Source of the DNA: Gordius sp. MW1
Taxonomy: Eukaryota > Nematomorpha > Gordioida > Gordea > Gordiidae
Assembly: GCA_964036665.1 (NCBI GenBank)
Contig: OZ038532.1
Location: 20,053,037 to 20,117,036, forward strand
DNA length: 64,000 nt
Direction: 5' to 3'
Both the position numbers and the translations under genes were made by a program. Numbering within the stretch: the first letter of the stretch is position 1; the number at the start of each line of letters is the position of its first letter. A model generated the notes under the pieces. The model ran no database searches, was not told where the DNA came from, and saw only the letters and a program-made list of their open reading frames with translations. Below, piece after piece: positions 23,318 through 35,039 of this stretch.

Positions 23318-23567
23318 AGACTCAGTACATTTCCAGCAATAAAAATGTTTTTTTTTAAAACTAGAACTTCTGAGTGAAATGGGTAATAAAAAAAGAATAA
23401 GATGGAAGGGGGAATAGAAACATGATTCATCATAAACAGGCGTATAGTAATATCATAAACAGGCGTAGAGTAACGTCATAAACAGGCGTAAATAACGTCA
23501 TAAAAACTGAATAATAAAAAAAAATAAAACGTTAAGTCATATTGAGGAAGGGGGAAACACCACAGTT
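23318..23567 (-). repeat. LTR sequence of remnant D (5' side)
   Basis: About 250 bp matching 21494-21744, including ggcgtagagtaacgtcataa and gaggaagggggaaacaccac. It meets element B sequence (gttctattacag) at its right edge. Confidence 0.75.
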
Positions 23568-26500
23568 CTATTACAGACTAAATTTTCTAAGGGCTAAAAA
23601 AGTGGTAGACTCAATTGAGGAGTACGCTCAAAAACTTAAGGCGCTACATAATGCAATGATGATAAAGATGAAATGATAAGAGATGAGTTTTTACTGCCTT
23701 TAGACAAAGGTAGATTAGAAAAGAGATCAGATTACGGTTTCCAGGAGGTAAAATGGAGATGAAAAGTTAAAATTTAAAATTGTATTTGGTTTGGATTAGC
23801 TATAAGTTATAAAAGAGCAATGAATGAAGTGGACGATAAAGTTATTGTACATAATGATATTAATAAAATTATTAAAGGTCGAAATAATGATACAAATAAT
23901 TAGGGTTAGCTGATATGTTTTAATTGCAAGAAAAGGTCACATAGCAGGATTTCGTTATTTAAATAAAAATGATTCTCATTATAAATTTAAAAACTTCAAT
24001 AATGAAATAAATAGGAATTATGTAAAAAGAGGAAGTGATAACTACAATAAATGTATTAAAAGTTATAAATCAATAGAGCTTTGGTTAGAGCAAAATTAAA
24101 TGGGAAACCTTATAATTTTGACTTTGATACAGCTGCTCAGGCTACTGTTATAGATGAGTAGACTTGGAGAGAGATAGGTCAGCCCGAGCTGAGCTAACAC
24201 TACGTCCTGTATATCAGGTTATGGAAATTATAATATCCAAACTTAAGGTAGGTGTTTAGTTAAAGGGCAGATTAATAATGAATGTTTTGATATCTATGTG
24301 TTAGTCAATAAAGGGGATTTATTATTAGGGTTGCCTGAAATTTTTAAATTTGGATTCGAATTGCCAAAAAACATTTATATTCGACAAATTAAGTTAGAAA
24401 ATTTGATTGATCAATTTCCCAAAGTATTTTCAGAGAAATTGGGCGTAGTAAACAATTATTTTGTAGACCTACATTTAAAAACCCCTTATAGGGCTATAAG
24501 TCTACCCCCGCGTACGGGACCTTTTCCAATGAGGTAGGCCATTGAAAAAGAGAAAGATTATTAGAAGAAGAAGTAATCGAGAAGAATTAAATACTGAAAT
24601 TCAATGGTGCACACTTACCGTAAACCGGTATAGGAAAGATAAATCAATTATGATATGTGGAGATTTCAAGGCTAAATTAAAAGATTATTTGTACGATATT
24701 AGAGATACATTGCCTACTTTAGAAGATGTTTCAACAAATCTGATTGGAGGCAATAACTTTACCGTCATCGACTTAAAAGACGCGTTTTTGCAGTTAAAAA
24801 TGTCAGAACGGAGTGCAAAATTACTTAAAATTGCTTGCAACGCACTTATGATTATATCGTTATCGCAGATTACCATTTGGAATCAAAGTTGCTCCTTTAA
24901 TTTTTCAAAGGTATATAGGCAACCGTTTATATGGAATTCCCAACACGGCAGTGTTTATAGATGACATAATAATAACGGGAATAAATGACGAACAACATGT
25001 GTCAAATATTAAAGAAATATCAAAACGGTTTGAGGAAGTAGGGATAACTACAACCCCGATTAAAGTAAAGTTCCTTCAAGACTCCGTTGTCTACTTAGGT
25101 CATAAAATTAGCTCTAAAGGCATTCAACCAACGGAAGATAAAATTTTTGCCTTAAGTAATTGCAAAAGACCAACAAACAAATCTGAACTCAAAGGGTTTT
25201 TAGGGTTATTGAGTTTTTAGGTAAATTTATACCGATGCTTCAACCACAATGCGTCATATTACAAAATCTTTTAAAAAAGGAGTCTACATGGGAATGGGGG
25301 AATGAGGAAGAAGTAGTTTTGAGAAATAAAAGACCCTAATATCAAAAGAAGATAGTGTGGTTCCTTATTCACTCAAACCAATAGATTTATACACAGATGC
25401 ATGGGAAAAGGATTGGGGGCAGTATTCATGCACGGGGAGTCTGATGGAAAAGAAAAGCCCACTGCGTATGCATAAAGAGTTTTAACCCCGGCAGAAAAGG
25501 AATATTCTACTATCGACAAAGAAGCTTTAGGTATCATATATGCTGTTAATAAATTTCATCATGGGAGAACATTCGTATTGAGAACACATCTCCAACCTTT
25601 ACATTATATATTTAATCGCCAAGAACATCACTATAATTGCAACCTGCGACTACAAAGATGGAGTACAAAATTAATAGTATACGACTTTAAAGTTGCGTAT
25701 ATATCTGGCGATAAAAACCAAATAGCAGATTCATTATCTCGGTTACCTACTATTGTAGATCTTAGTAAAGACATTCACATAAACCTGATTGAAGATTTCG
25801 AGTTAGATAGGAAAACGTTGGTGGAAGAAACAAGGAGGGACGCGAGATTAAATTCTGTTATTGATATGATCCGTTGCAATTGGAGCAAACCGGTCAACGA
25901 TGCATCTATTCGTAAGCTATTTTACCCATAGAAAAACGAATTATTCGTTGAATATGATTTACTATACTGGCAAAATTGGTTAGTGGTTCCAGAAATGTTA
26001 AATCAAGCTGTGCTCGGCATCTTCACACAGGACATCCGGGGATATTGGGCATGATTGACCTAGCAAAATTTTATTGTTGGTGACAAAATATTAATGATGA
26101 TATTGAAAACTTTATTCACAGGTGTCAAAGCTGCTAACAAACTCGACCTAATATGCTTGAATTCCTTATACTTATGGCCTACTACGGAGGAGCCAATGGA
26201 TCGCGTACATATCGATTTGGCAGGACCTGTTAAATATTAACTAGTCTTAGTAGATGCGTATTCGAGATGGCCAGACGTAAAGATTCTAAATTCGCTATAT
26301 TCAGGTGGAATTATCAAGGCGTTGCGGGAATGGTTTGCATGATTGGGAGTGTCTAGGGTCATAGTCACGGATAGGGTCAATTTACGGGACAAGAATTCTC
26401 AATTTTTACAAAAGCACGGAATTAAACACGTTCCTCCATTTCGCCCAAAATCTAATGGGTTTTGTGAAAGATTCATTAAGACTTTAAAAATGCGGCTTTA

Positions 26501-27020
26501 CTCTACTTTTAAGTCGAATCGAGATGAAGAAAAGTCGATTGCTCAAGTCTTGATGCCATATAGACTGACTCTCCTTAATTCTACAAGCGTGGCTCCTGGT
26601 GAATTATATTCAAACGAATTATAAGGTCCTCTTTGGACCAGCTACGTCGATCACGTAGGGAGATTACAATAGATAATATGTAAAAGCAGAAATATTATCA
26701 CGATAGGAAGGGTTTTTACCGTATCTTTGAGGAAGGAGATATAGTAAGGGTAAAAAATGAAATTGAAAGAGGTTGGCACGTGGAGTGGTGAATCGCAAAA
26801 AGAATGATAGGTCCTACGACGTCTGGGCCGAAGGACGAGTAAGTGGAAGCTTGCAGATGAGCTAAGAAAAGCATTGGGGAATGTAACGAACTGGATAGTG
26901 GATGATGACGAGAGAGAAGGACGAGAACGGGAAACAACGGCAATTAGTCCACGACCGCAGTGACGACACCAACCTCCAAGAAGATACGATAAAGAGTAAT
27001 ATTAACTTAGGGGGGGGACT
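23568..27020 (+). pseudogene. Element B gag (rest), protease, RT, RNase H and integrase region
   Basis: Follows element A in order and at DNA level: rest of gag and zinc-knuckle area (23.6-24.0 kb), protease (24.1-24.35 kb), reverse transcriptase (24.4-25.2 kb, with the FIDD box), RNase H (25.5-25.75 kb), integrase (26.0-26.9 kb, with HPKSNG-like text), then a purine tract and the 3' LTR. Heavily broken. Fossil part. Confidence 0.85.
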
Positions 27021-27022
27021 AT

Positions 27023-27071
27023 TGTATATATTTTTAGCGTTCCTTGTGTAAATATTTTGTACTTATGATTC
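27023..27071 (+). repeat. 3' LTR of element B, left piece
   Basis: Begins TGTATATATTTTTAGCG after the purine tract and stops at gattc, where young element E is inserted. The LTR resumes at 32564. Confidence 0.8.
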
Positions 27072-27658
27072 TATTTTATTTGTAGTATTGTAAGTAGGTT
27101 TTTGTAAGTACTATCACAGATATGTCCGCGTTACCAGTGTGATATTTGTAATTAAAGATTGTAAGTAGATTTCGATTGAACTCCTTTATTTAGGTATGCA
27201 ATTAATATAAAACAATATTGGGCGAATTTGAATTATAAATCCAATAAACAAATTATCGATCGTATAATGATCCTCAGGATTAAAGTAAAATGTCGATGTA
27301 TGAAGATGGCGAAGGGGGGAATATTCGTGCAATCAATAGACTAGAACTGGTGGTGTCTATGGGTAAATTACGGTATGGGATTATAGGACTTTAGACTTCT
27401 TTCGAACGATTTGCTAGGTACAGAAATAAAAATATAACGATTTTATGTAAAGTACAAATTCATCCTTATATACCCTGTACATCCCCTTCTCAATTTGCTT
27501 GAGAGATGCAGAAAGTTCGATGTACTGCACATCTCAACGAGAAAATGCCCTTTACAAATTCGTCTGCTTCCAATTAGTGCTTTTAAACAAACCCTTAATC
27601 GCAGACGATAATTAGTTTCCCACACTTAATTATTAAATTTTAATTGCTATCTACAACA
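27072..27658 (-). repeat. 3' LTR of element E
   Basis: 587 bp; on the minus strand it starts TGTTGTAGATAGC and ends AAATAAAATA. Almost identical to 31972-32558. Confidence 0.93.
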
Positions 27659-27797
27659 CCTTCCCCTTTTACCTTCCTGGCACCTCCTAATTAGGGCCCA
27701 GGGAAAGCTGCTGCAGGGCATCCGCCGCACTCCGCGACGATCCCTCACTACTTCCCGGTGTTACCTCATTAGCCCTCGGCGCTACCACGGGCACAGC

Positions 27798-28091
27798 CTA
27801 AGGACCGTCACCTACCTGTGGCGTCCCTGTGCTTCTTCCCGCACACATGGGCATACGGTGCCAACGGCGGCACCCATTGCACCTCCTTCGAGGCCTGTTC
27901 ACGGGCCTGCCTTGCCGCGGACCCCCATAGATACCTGGTCGACCCGATGGTGGTGGCTCGAACATAGCTACCACCCTTGGAATACCATCTATACCGATTA
28001 TCATTGTCAAATGAATGGGCCCCGGCGGACGAATTGCCACTGTCCTCCTCACCACCACCTCTATGGAGCACCAGGACAATTGCACTTGCAT
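27798..28091 (-). pseudogene. Element E downstream small frame with zinc knuckle
   Basis: A frame of about 97 codons just beyond integrase. It has a hydrophobic, arginine-containing N-terminal part (SWCSIEVVVRRTVAI), a glycine-, proline- and arginine-rich middle, and a C-terminal CX2CX3HX4C knuckle (CNGCRRWHRMPMC). The same layout is visible in remnant D. It does not look like an envelope protein: no signal peptide or membrane anchor is visible. Function unknown. Fossil part. Confidence 0.6.
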
Positions 28092-28109
28092 CTAAATATA
28101 AAAAAATTA

Positions 28110-29200
28110 GACATCGTGCATTAGTAATTGCTCCAAATGTCTTACTTCCTCTTTCTGACTTTCTACAAGTCTTACTTTATAAATCTTATTACCAATATGA
28201 TCAATAACACGTGCCAAAATCCACATGGGTTCACCTGCATAGTTACGTGACCATACTAGTTGATCTATCTTAAAGCGAGGCGTATTAGTTAAATTATTAT
28301 TATTATTATTATCTAATTCCAATAAAAAATCAGGCGGATATCTTAATTTACGTTTAAGAAACTCTTCGCCTACCGGTAAACGATCCGGATACCTGGGAGA
28401 CATGTTATGATAAAGTCTATAGAGCCAGGTACCATCCTTACCAGTCTGTGATAATCTAATCCATTTTTTAACTATACCCACATATCTCTCAACCTGTCCA
28501 TTAGAACTTGGATGATATGGTGGTGTTAATACATGTCTTATTTTCCATTGTTCGCAAAATATATTAAACTCTGCGCTAGTAAATGCTCGGCCATTATCGG
28601 TTACTACGCACCTTGGAAAACCATACGAACTAATTAAATCTTTTAAAAAATTAATCGTTACCAGGGTAGACATATTAAAAACCTTTCTAAATTCAGTCCA
28701 ACCCGAAAAAGCATCTACAATTAAAATATAGCGTTTTTTATCAAGTTCGAAAAAATCAATGTGTATGCGCTCCCAAGGTTCTCTAGGACGTGTCCATCTC
28801 GCCGCTTTGTCTCTGCGAGGCATGGCCGTCTTTGCCTTGCACCCTTCACATTGTCGGACTTGTCTTTCAATATCTTTTGTCATCTTAGGCCACCAGACAT
28901 ACCTTCTAGCTATGTCTTTCATCTTTGTAATACCTGTATGCCCCTCGTGAAGTACCTTTAAAACATCCTCACGTAGCTCGGTAGGTATGACCATTCTTTC
29001 GTTTCGTTTAATCACGTTATCCTCCCAATAAAGCTCGTTAAGCACATGTTTAAAAGCCAAAGGTACCGACAGACTATTCTCATTGCCCAATAAAATATCT
29101 TTTATTTTTATAAAATCGGGGTCAGTCTCTGAGCTCTTAACTATGGCGTTAAACTCAACAATTTTTAATACATTAATGTAATGGTCACTACTCTGCGTGA
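28110..29200 (-). pseudogene. Element E integrase region
   Basis: Shows the full HHCC zinc site (HEGHTG, then CEGCKA), the catalytic core with DFFELDKKRYILIVDAFSGW, VTDNGRAFTSAEF and PPYHPSSNGQVERYVGIVKK (D,D35E), and a C-terminal domain with FKIDQLVWSRNYAGEP. Fossil part. Confidence 0.85.
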
Positions 29201-29299
29201 TTCCAATATCGTTGTCAGCTTCCTCGTTATTACCACTCATACGCGACAAAACGTCTGCTAAACAATTATTTCTACCTTTACGATATTTTAAGGTTAACG

Positions 29300-30560
29300 A
29301 AAAATTACCAAGTATTAATAACCACCTTTGCAAACGTGGGGCAAGTATTCAGTATTAATCTTTTGGTATAAATTAATTAAAGGCTTGTGATCAGTAAAAA
29401 CTGTAAAGGTCTTGCCTATTAAATATTCTCTACATCGTTTTAAAACAAAAGTTATAGCAAGAGCTTCTTTTTCAATCACAGAATAATTGAGTTCCGCTCT
29501 ATTAAGCTTACGCGAAAAATAAATTACAGGATGTTCAATTCCATCCTCGACCTGACATAAAGCTCCTCCTATACCCGTGTTGGATGCATCAACATTTAAG
29601 ATGTGCTCTTTAACCGGATCAAAACATCTTAAGATGGAGTCTTTTAACAAAATATTTTTCAAATACTCAAAACATTGATCTTCCCTATCTTTCCATTTAA
29701 ACAAAACATTATCTTTAGTTAACTCATATAGGGGACCCGAAAACTTCGTGTAGTTATCAATAAATCTGCTATAATAATTCATAAGCCCTAAAAATGAAGA
29801 TAACTCCTTCTTATTATTAGGCCTCTGCATATTTTTTATAGCTTCAACTTTAATTACATTAGGTTTTACCCAGCCATCGGTTATTATATGACCCAAATAA
29901 ATTATTTCGGTTGCGCAAAAAATGCATTTATTCGCTGATACACGTAAATTTTTACTTTTAATTAAAGATAAAACATTTATTAGTCGAAAATCATGCTCGG
30001 CTTGCGTTGAACCCGTTACTAAAATGTCATCTAAGTAAAAAAATATGCCATCTAAATTATTAAAAATAGAAGCCATTGCTCGTTGAAAAATTGGCGCAGA
30101 CACACTTAAACCAAAAGGTAATCGTTTAAAAACAAACAAACCTCTATCGGTGTTTATTGTTAAAATTTTAGACGTCTTATCATCTACACGTAACTGAAGG
30201 TATGCATTCCTAAGGTCTATCTTTGAAAAGAATTTAGAACCTTTTAAATTAGCTAAAACCATCTCTATTCTGGGTAAGGGGTATTTAACCTCTATCACAT
30301 GTTTATTAATAGTTATTCTGTAGTCGGCACACACCCGTATGCTACCGTCATTTTTCTTAACGGGAACTAACGGGGTAGCCCACTCAGAATACTCTATTGG
30401 TTCAATAATATTATCCTCTAACCAACTATCTATAACTTTATTGACCTTATCAATCCACATGAACGGTATTCGACGGGCAGGACAAAAACGAGGAACTGCA
30501 TCTGAGTGAACCTTAATTGAAAACACGTTATCGTTTAAACATCCTAATTCATCTCGAAAA
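29300..30560 (-). pseudogene. Element E reverse transcriptase and RNase H region
   Basis: Reverse transcriptase motifs in order: WATPLVPVKKNDGSIRVC, FSKIDLRNAYLQL, RLPFGLSVSAPIFQ and the catalytic YLDD box, then IYLGHIITDG and LSSFLGLMNYYSRF. RNase H follows with VDASNTGIGGALCQV, LNYSVIEKEALAITF and FTDHKPLINLY. Fossil part. Confidence 0.88.
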
Positions 30561-30679
30561 ATCTCCAAAAATTCCGCTTTAATCTCATCAATGTTAAAAT
30601 GCCACAGTCTCCCGACGTACTGACCATCACAATCAACCCATCCAGAGGTCGTAGGCTTATCATCGAAAACCCTTGCCTC

Positions 30680-31603
30680 TGACACCGAGGCTGGATTATC
30701 CATTGCCTCCTTAATAACAACCAAGGATTTATGCTCGTTTAAAGAAGCTACCTTGAAACCGGGTGTTGCATGGTCATCAGCATTATTGATTAAACAATTG
30801 ATTTTCTTATTTCTGATATACGTGGAATTTTTACAAATGCCCCACCAATTAACTAGAGGCCCAATTAATTTGATCCAATTCCACCCCATAATATTATCTA
30901 TTTTCTCATCGATAACGAATAACTCTAATTCCAAAACTTCCTCGCCTGCACATACTTGAACTATAGTACTCCCTAAAATTTTGATATTCGACCCGTCTAA
31001 TTGTTTTACTAAAACACGACTTTTATTGATGTTTTTAAAAGGCCAAAATTTTAAAAAATTATACTTACTTATAACCGAAATAGAGGCTCCAGAATCTACT
31101 AAAAATTTTATTTGCATACCTTCAATATTTAAATTAACCACCGGAGTTTGTGAAGAATTAAAAAAATTAATATATACAATACTAGTGTTGTCTTCGCCAA
31201 TCGAGCGTCGATTAAAGTTACGCGGCCCAGGATTAACAGAATTTTCCTGCGTGGCTCTATTCTCAAAATTACCCGGAATAACCTGGTTATCATTATAAAA
31301 TTGTCTGTTTCCATAAAACCTTCTATAGGGCTCGCGCGACTGCGATCTATATCTAAAATGTGCCTTGTTATTTTCAAAGTTACGGCTTACATTACAGTTG
31401 CGCCTGATGTGCCCTAATCTATTGCAATTATAGCAACGCGGGACCGAGGTCTTAACCCTGTAAACCTGTTCTACGCGATGCATTTTTATAAAAATTACTA
31501 CTAAAATGACCATGATAATTAACAACATGACAACCATCTTGTCTTCTAAGATTAAATTTACAAATGAAAATGAATCTTTAGGCAAAAACATTGAGCTTAA
31601 CAA
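30680..31603 (-). pseudogene. Element E leader frame: hydrophobic segment, zinc knuckle, protease
   Basis: Begins with about 20 residues, then a strongly hydrophobic stretch (MVVMLLIIMVILVVIFI) of membrane-segment length. It continues with a CCHC knuckle (CYNCNRLGHIRRNC), a basic, asparagine-rich linker and an aspartic protease with VDSGASISV. A capsid-sized helical part is not seen. Only about 370 bp separate this frame from the 5' LTR. The hydrophobic stretch in front of a nucleocapsid motif is unusual for Gypsy gag. Fossil part. Confidence 0.7.
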
Positions 31604-31971
31604 CCAAAATTAAATAAGTTAAATTATCGCGTGAATGTTTTATTTAAAACCACAATCAATAAAGCAAAATTTTACGTAAGGAAATATCTATAATATGTCA
31701 AATATAGCAAACTAAATGAAATCACAACGTTAAAATCAATGATTTAATCAAAATTAATCTAAATGTTTTGTTATATAATGCCATTATAAACATTAAAATT
31801 AAAATAATGAAGATTAACAAAGATCTTTCCATTAAAAGTAAATTATACCTCTTTCTGGGTATGACGATTCTTCGGATTGTTGTGCAAGTTGTTGGCGTTT
31901 GCTCGTCCTATCAAACTCGTTTGCCTTTCGATCGTTTTATCGTGCAAGGATAATTTACTCGTGCTACCACT

Positions 31972-32558
31972 TATTTTATTTGTAGTATTGTAAGTAGGTT
32001 TTTGTAAGTACTATCACAGATATGTCCGCGTTACCAGTGTGATATTTGTAATTAAAGATTGTAAGTAGATTTCGATTGAACTCCTTTATTTAGGTATGCA
32101 ATTAATATAAAACAATATTGGGCGAATTTGAATTATAAATCCAATAAACTAATTATCGATCGTATAATGATCCTCAGGATTAAAGTAAAATGTCGATGTA
32201 TGAAGATGGCGAAGGGGGGAATATTCGTGCAATCAATAGACTAGAACTGGTGGTGTCTATGGGTAAATTACGGTATGGGATTATAGGACTTTAGACTTCT
32301 TTCGAACGATTTGCTAGGTACAGAAATAAAAATATAACGATTTTATGTAAAGTACAAATTCATCCTTATATACCCTGTACATCCCCTTCTCAATTTTCTT
32401 GAGAGATGCAGAAAGTTCGATGTACTGCACATCTCAACGAGAAAATGCCCTTTACAAATTCGTCTGCTTCCAATTAGTGCTTTTAAACAAACCCTTAATC
32501 GCAGACGATAATTAGTTTCCCACACTTAATTATTAAATTTTAATTGCTATCTACAACA
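31972..32558 (-). repeat. 5' LTR of element E
   Basis: 587 bp, the partner of 27072-27658. Its inner edge abuts the primer site (TGGTAGCACGAG on the minus strand). Confidence 0.93.
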
Positions 32559-32563
32559 GATTC

Positions 32564-32625
32564 TATTGTTCTAAATGTATAGTTGTTTCTTTTGTTCTTA
32601 TTCCCGTATCTTAATAAATACTACA
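32564..32625 (+). repeat. 3' LTR of element B, right piece
   Basis: Continues the B LTR after element E: tattgttctaaatgtatag through ttcccgtatcttaataaat, matching 17.94-18.0 kb of the 5' LTR. Confidence 0.75.
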
Positions 32626-32710
32626 AACTTGAGCTAGTTCGCTTTTTGTAAGTTGAGCTTGAAACTAGTTATTTTTTTAATATTCTAAACTTGAACTTTC
32701 CAATATAAAT
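32626..32710. repeat. Fragment of an AACTTGAACTAGTT repeat
   Basis: Contains gagctagttcgctttttgt, gcttgaaactagtt and aaacttgaactttcc. The same kind of text occurs at 48930-49092. Low-level similarity, no ends seen. Confidence 0.35.
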
Positions 32711-32939
32711 GAATTAGTTCTTCACAAGAATTATTATTTAAAATAAATTTATAAATTAAGTATAAACAAGAACAATATATTATGCACGGATTCGGATTCA
32801 TAAGCATTAATGGACATAATAACTAACACATTTACAAACTAGATACAAAATCTTAAATAAATAAAATAATGGAAAATATAAATTATAATAATTATATATA
32901 TTAAATATATGTTTAAATTAATAAATACACAAAAGTATG

Positions 32940-33215
32940 TTACATAATATATATAAGATAGCATATTGTAATACCATATAGTTTTCTAATAAATGCACTT
33001 ACATAAAAACGTCTATAGCCATACTAAAACCTATATTATAAGTGGATAAATCTAACTTTGTGATTAGTTAATGAATATATGCAAGCATATAATAAATTGT
33101 AACAATAAACAGTTTTCTAATTTTTACATAACGATAGCCATACTAATACCTATATTATAAGTGAATAAAGGTAACTTTGTGATTAGCTAATGAATATATG
33201 AAAGTATTGGGAGGG
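32940..33215. repeat. Tandem repeat of about 118 bp, left block
   Basis: About two units with tatagccatactaatacc, tatattataagt and gtgattagttaatgaatata. Continued at 36061-36480, so the array was split by, or belongs to, the elements between. Confidence 0.8.
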
Positions 33216-33340
33216 GGTACTCTTTATTGAAGGTAAATAATAAAGTGAGGGAAAAGAAAAGAGTTCGTAAGTAATAAAGAAGCGTAAAACACTTTTATAC
33301 ATAATCGCGCAAATTTTAATGTTATGAATAGTTTATTATA

Positions 33341-34800
33341 TCTTATATATAAAAATGAAACTATGTGTGTATGTGTGTATGCCGCCACCAATTTTGTAAA
33401 ACTAGAGGACCGATTTAGCTCAAAATTTCACAGTTTATTCCCCACACTCCGGAGCATGTTTTAAAGTTTGTTTGAGCCTAATCGGTCCAGTAGTTTTCGA
33501 GAGGTCAAGTTTTTTCTGTTTTATAAGTTTTGGCACTTAATAAAGACGTCATATTGTGACAACAATCAAATTTAATAATGATAAGACGTTTATTTTTATT
33601 CAGAAACAATTCAGAAACAATACAAATAATCAGAATTGTTTTAAAGGTAAATTTTTTCCCATCCCGATAATCTACAAATAATCGGAGCCTTTTTTTTCCA
33701 TCCCGACAATCTACAAATAATCGGAGCCGCTAACAATTTTGGAAATCTACCAGACCGATTTGGTTCAAAATTTCACACTTCATTCCTGACACTCCGGAAT
33801 GCAAAAAAAAAATTTTTCCATCCCGATAAACAAATAATCGGAGCCTTTTTTCCATCCCGACAATCTACAAATAATCAGAGCCGCTAACAATTTTGGAAAT
33901 CTACCAGACCGATTTGGTTCAAAATTTCACACTTCATTCCTGACACTCTGGAATGCGATAAAAATATGCACAATCATCATTTGGGATGAATGTACGATGG
34001 CACATAAAAAAGCACTCGAGGCGCTGGATTGTATACTCCGAGATTTGAGACAGATTGCACGTCCTATGGGAGGAGCTCTCTTGCTGCTAGCCGGTGACTT
34101 CCGTCAAACCTTGCCAGTCATCCCAAAGTCAACACCCTCAGATGAGCTTAATGCTTGCCTGAAAGCGTCATATCTTTGGAGAAGTGTGAAGATAATCACG
34201 CTAACCACCAACATGCGTGTTCATTTACTTCAAGATGATTCGGCGCAACCATTTGCTAACCAACTGTTGGACTTGGGAGACGGTAAATTTCCAATTGAAC
34301 CTACAACGCACGAAATATCATTTCAATCGCATTTTGCAAAATACAGTCATCAATTGAAGATGTCGTAAATATGGTGTTCCCGGAAATTCTTATTAACTTC
34401 ACAAATCACGACTGGCTTTATGAAGGGGCTATCTTGGCTCCGAAGAATGACGACGTGAACAAAATAAATAATCGCATTCTATTGAACATTTCCGCTGAAC
34501 CATTTACTTACACATCTGTTGACAAAGTTATCGATGCAGATCAGGCGGTGAATTATCCAACTGAATTTCTAAATTCATTGGAACCATCGGGAATGCCACC
34601 TCACAAATTGATTCTGAAAATTGGTTCACCTATAATGATCCTTTGCAATTTAAATCTACCTAAGGTGTGTAACGGAACCAGCATCGGGAACGCGTGTAAA
34701 TGGCAAAACAACGTTTGCCGGGTTCATCTAGTATCCAATAAAAGTCAAAGTTTGCGAGAAAAGTAAGTTCAAAATAAGTGTTTTACACATCTTTATATAA
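33341..34800 (+). mobile_element. Helitron fragment with PIF1-like helicase
   Basis: Starts TCTTATATATAAAAATGAAA after an A, the Helitron 5' end type. A non-coding lead follows, with two copies of about 90 bp (33712-33803 and 33867-33957: ctaccagaccgatttggttc). It then runs into the C-terminal part of a PIF1-like helicase. The Rep nuclease and the helicase N-terminal part are absent. The 3' hairpin with CTRR end was not identified, so the right limit is approximate. Confidence 0.75.
33969..34765 (+). pseudogene. Helitron PIF1-like helicase, partial
   Basis: Encodes the second half of a superfamily-1 PIF1-type DNA helicase, the unwinding module of Helitron RepHel proteins. Walker B is present as IIIWDECTMAHK, followed by LLLAGDFRQTLPVIP and ITLTTNMRV (helicase motifs III and IV). 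Later parts are GAILAPKNDDVNKINNRILL, then a stretch ending GMPPHKLILKIGSPIMIL, and LPKVCNGTSI. Walker A is missing because the left part is non-coding lead. A frame change near 34340 separates the segment before QSSIEDVVNMVFPEILINF from that segment, and the extreme C-terminus has decayed. Inactive fragment. Confidence 0.88.
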
Positions 34801-35039
34801 TCGCGAATTAATTGAAATACATTAAATCAATTAACATTTAATGGTGAATCCGCGAGCTATATGTGATAGGTCAATTAACGTCGCGAAAATGGAAATGAGT
34901 CAATTAAGTTTCGAAGTAGACTTAAATAATATGCCGCGAGCAATCAATTAAATAGTAATGGATGCAACAAATATTCCGCTGGGTAAAAACGGAGTTCATA
35001 CAAAATTAACAAAAAAATTTGGGCCAATGAACTTGGCAA

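Larger units (their letters stand above)
21290..23567 (-). mobile_element. Gypsy remnant D, inserted in element B
   Basis: Minus-strand remnant with LTR sequence at both ends (21290-21744 and about 23318-23567), each starting TGTGGTGTTTCCCCC on the minus strand. A purine tract (TTAAAGGGGGAGG) precedes the 3' LTR. Retained parts are the end of integrase (about 23.03-23.3 kb, PPYHPSSNGQVERYVGIVKK) and a downstream small frame with a zinc knuckle (22.43-22.8 kb). Integrase and small frame resemble those of young element E, so D is an older cousin. Flanks attct and gttct are a near-matching 5-bp duplication. Broken and strongly reduced. Confidence 0.8.
27072..32558 (-). mobile_element. Young Gypsy element E, inserted in the 3' LTR of B
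   Basis: Minus-strand LTR retrotransposon of about 5.5 kb with 587-bp LTRs at both ends and the target duplication gattc on both sides (27067-27071 and 32559-32563). Parts from its 5' side: primer site TGGTAGCACGAG next to the 5' LTR; a leader frame with a hydrophobic stretch and zinc knuckle; protease (VDSGASISVISKYNF); reverse transcriptase (YLDD); RNase H; integrase; a downstream small frame; a purine tract (AAAAGGGGAAGG) and the 3' LTR. The LTRs differ at only about two or three positions by eye, so it is very young. It looks nearly whole, with about one break in pol. No ordinary capsid domain is recognisable. Confidence 0.93.
17898..32625 (+). mobile_element. Old Gypsy element B with three nested insertions
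   Basis: Element B is an old relative of element A: similar LTRs, gag, protease, RT, RNase H and integrase at the DNA level. Its own length is about 4 kb. It is spread over 14.7 kb because other Gypsy elements sit inside it: remnants C (about 18.18-21.2 kb) and D (21.29-23.57 kb) in its gag part, and young element E (27.07-32.56 kb) in its 3' LTR. Outer flanks aattt and aactt may be a worn 5-bp duplication. It is badly broken, with well over ten breaks. The order of events is B first, then C and D, and E last, since E's LTRs are almost identical. Confidence 0.85.
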
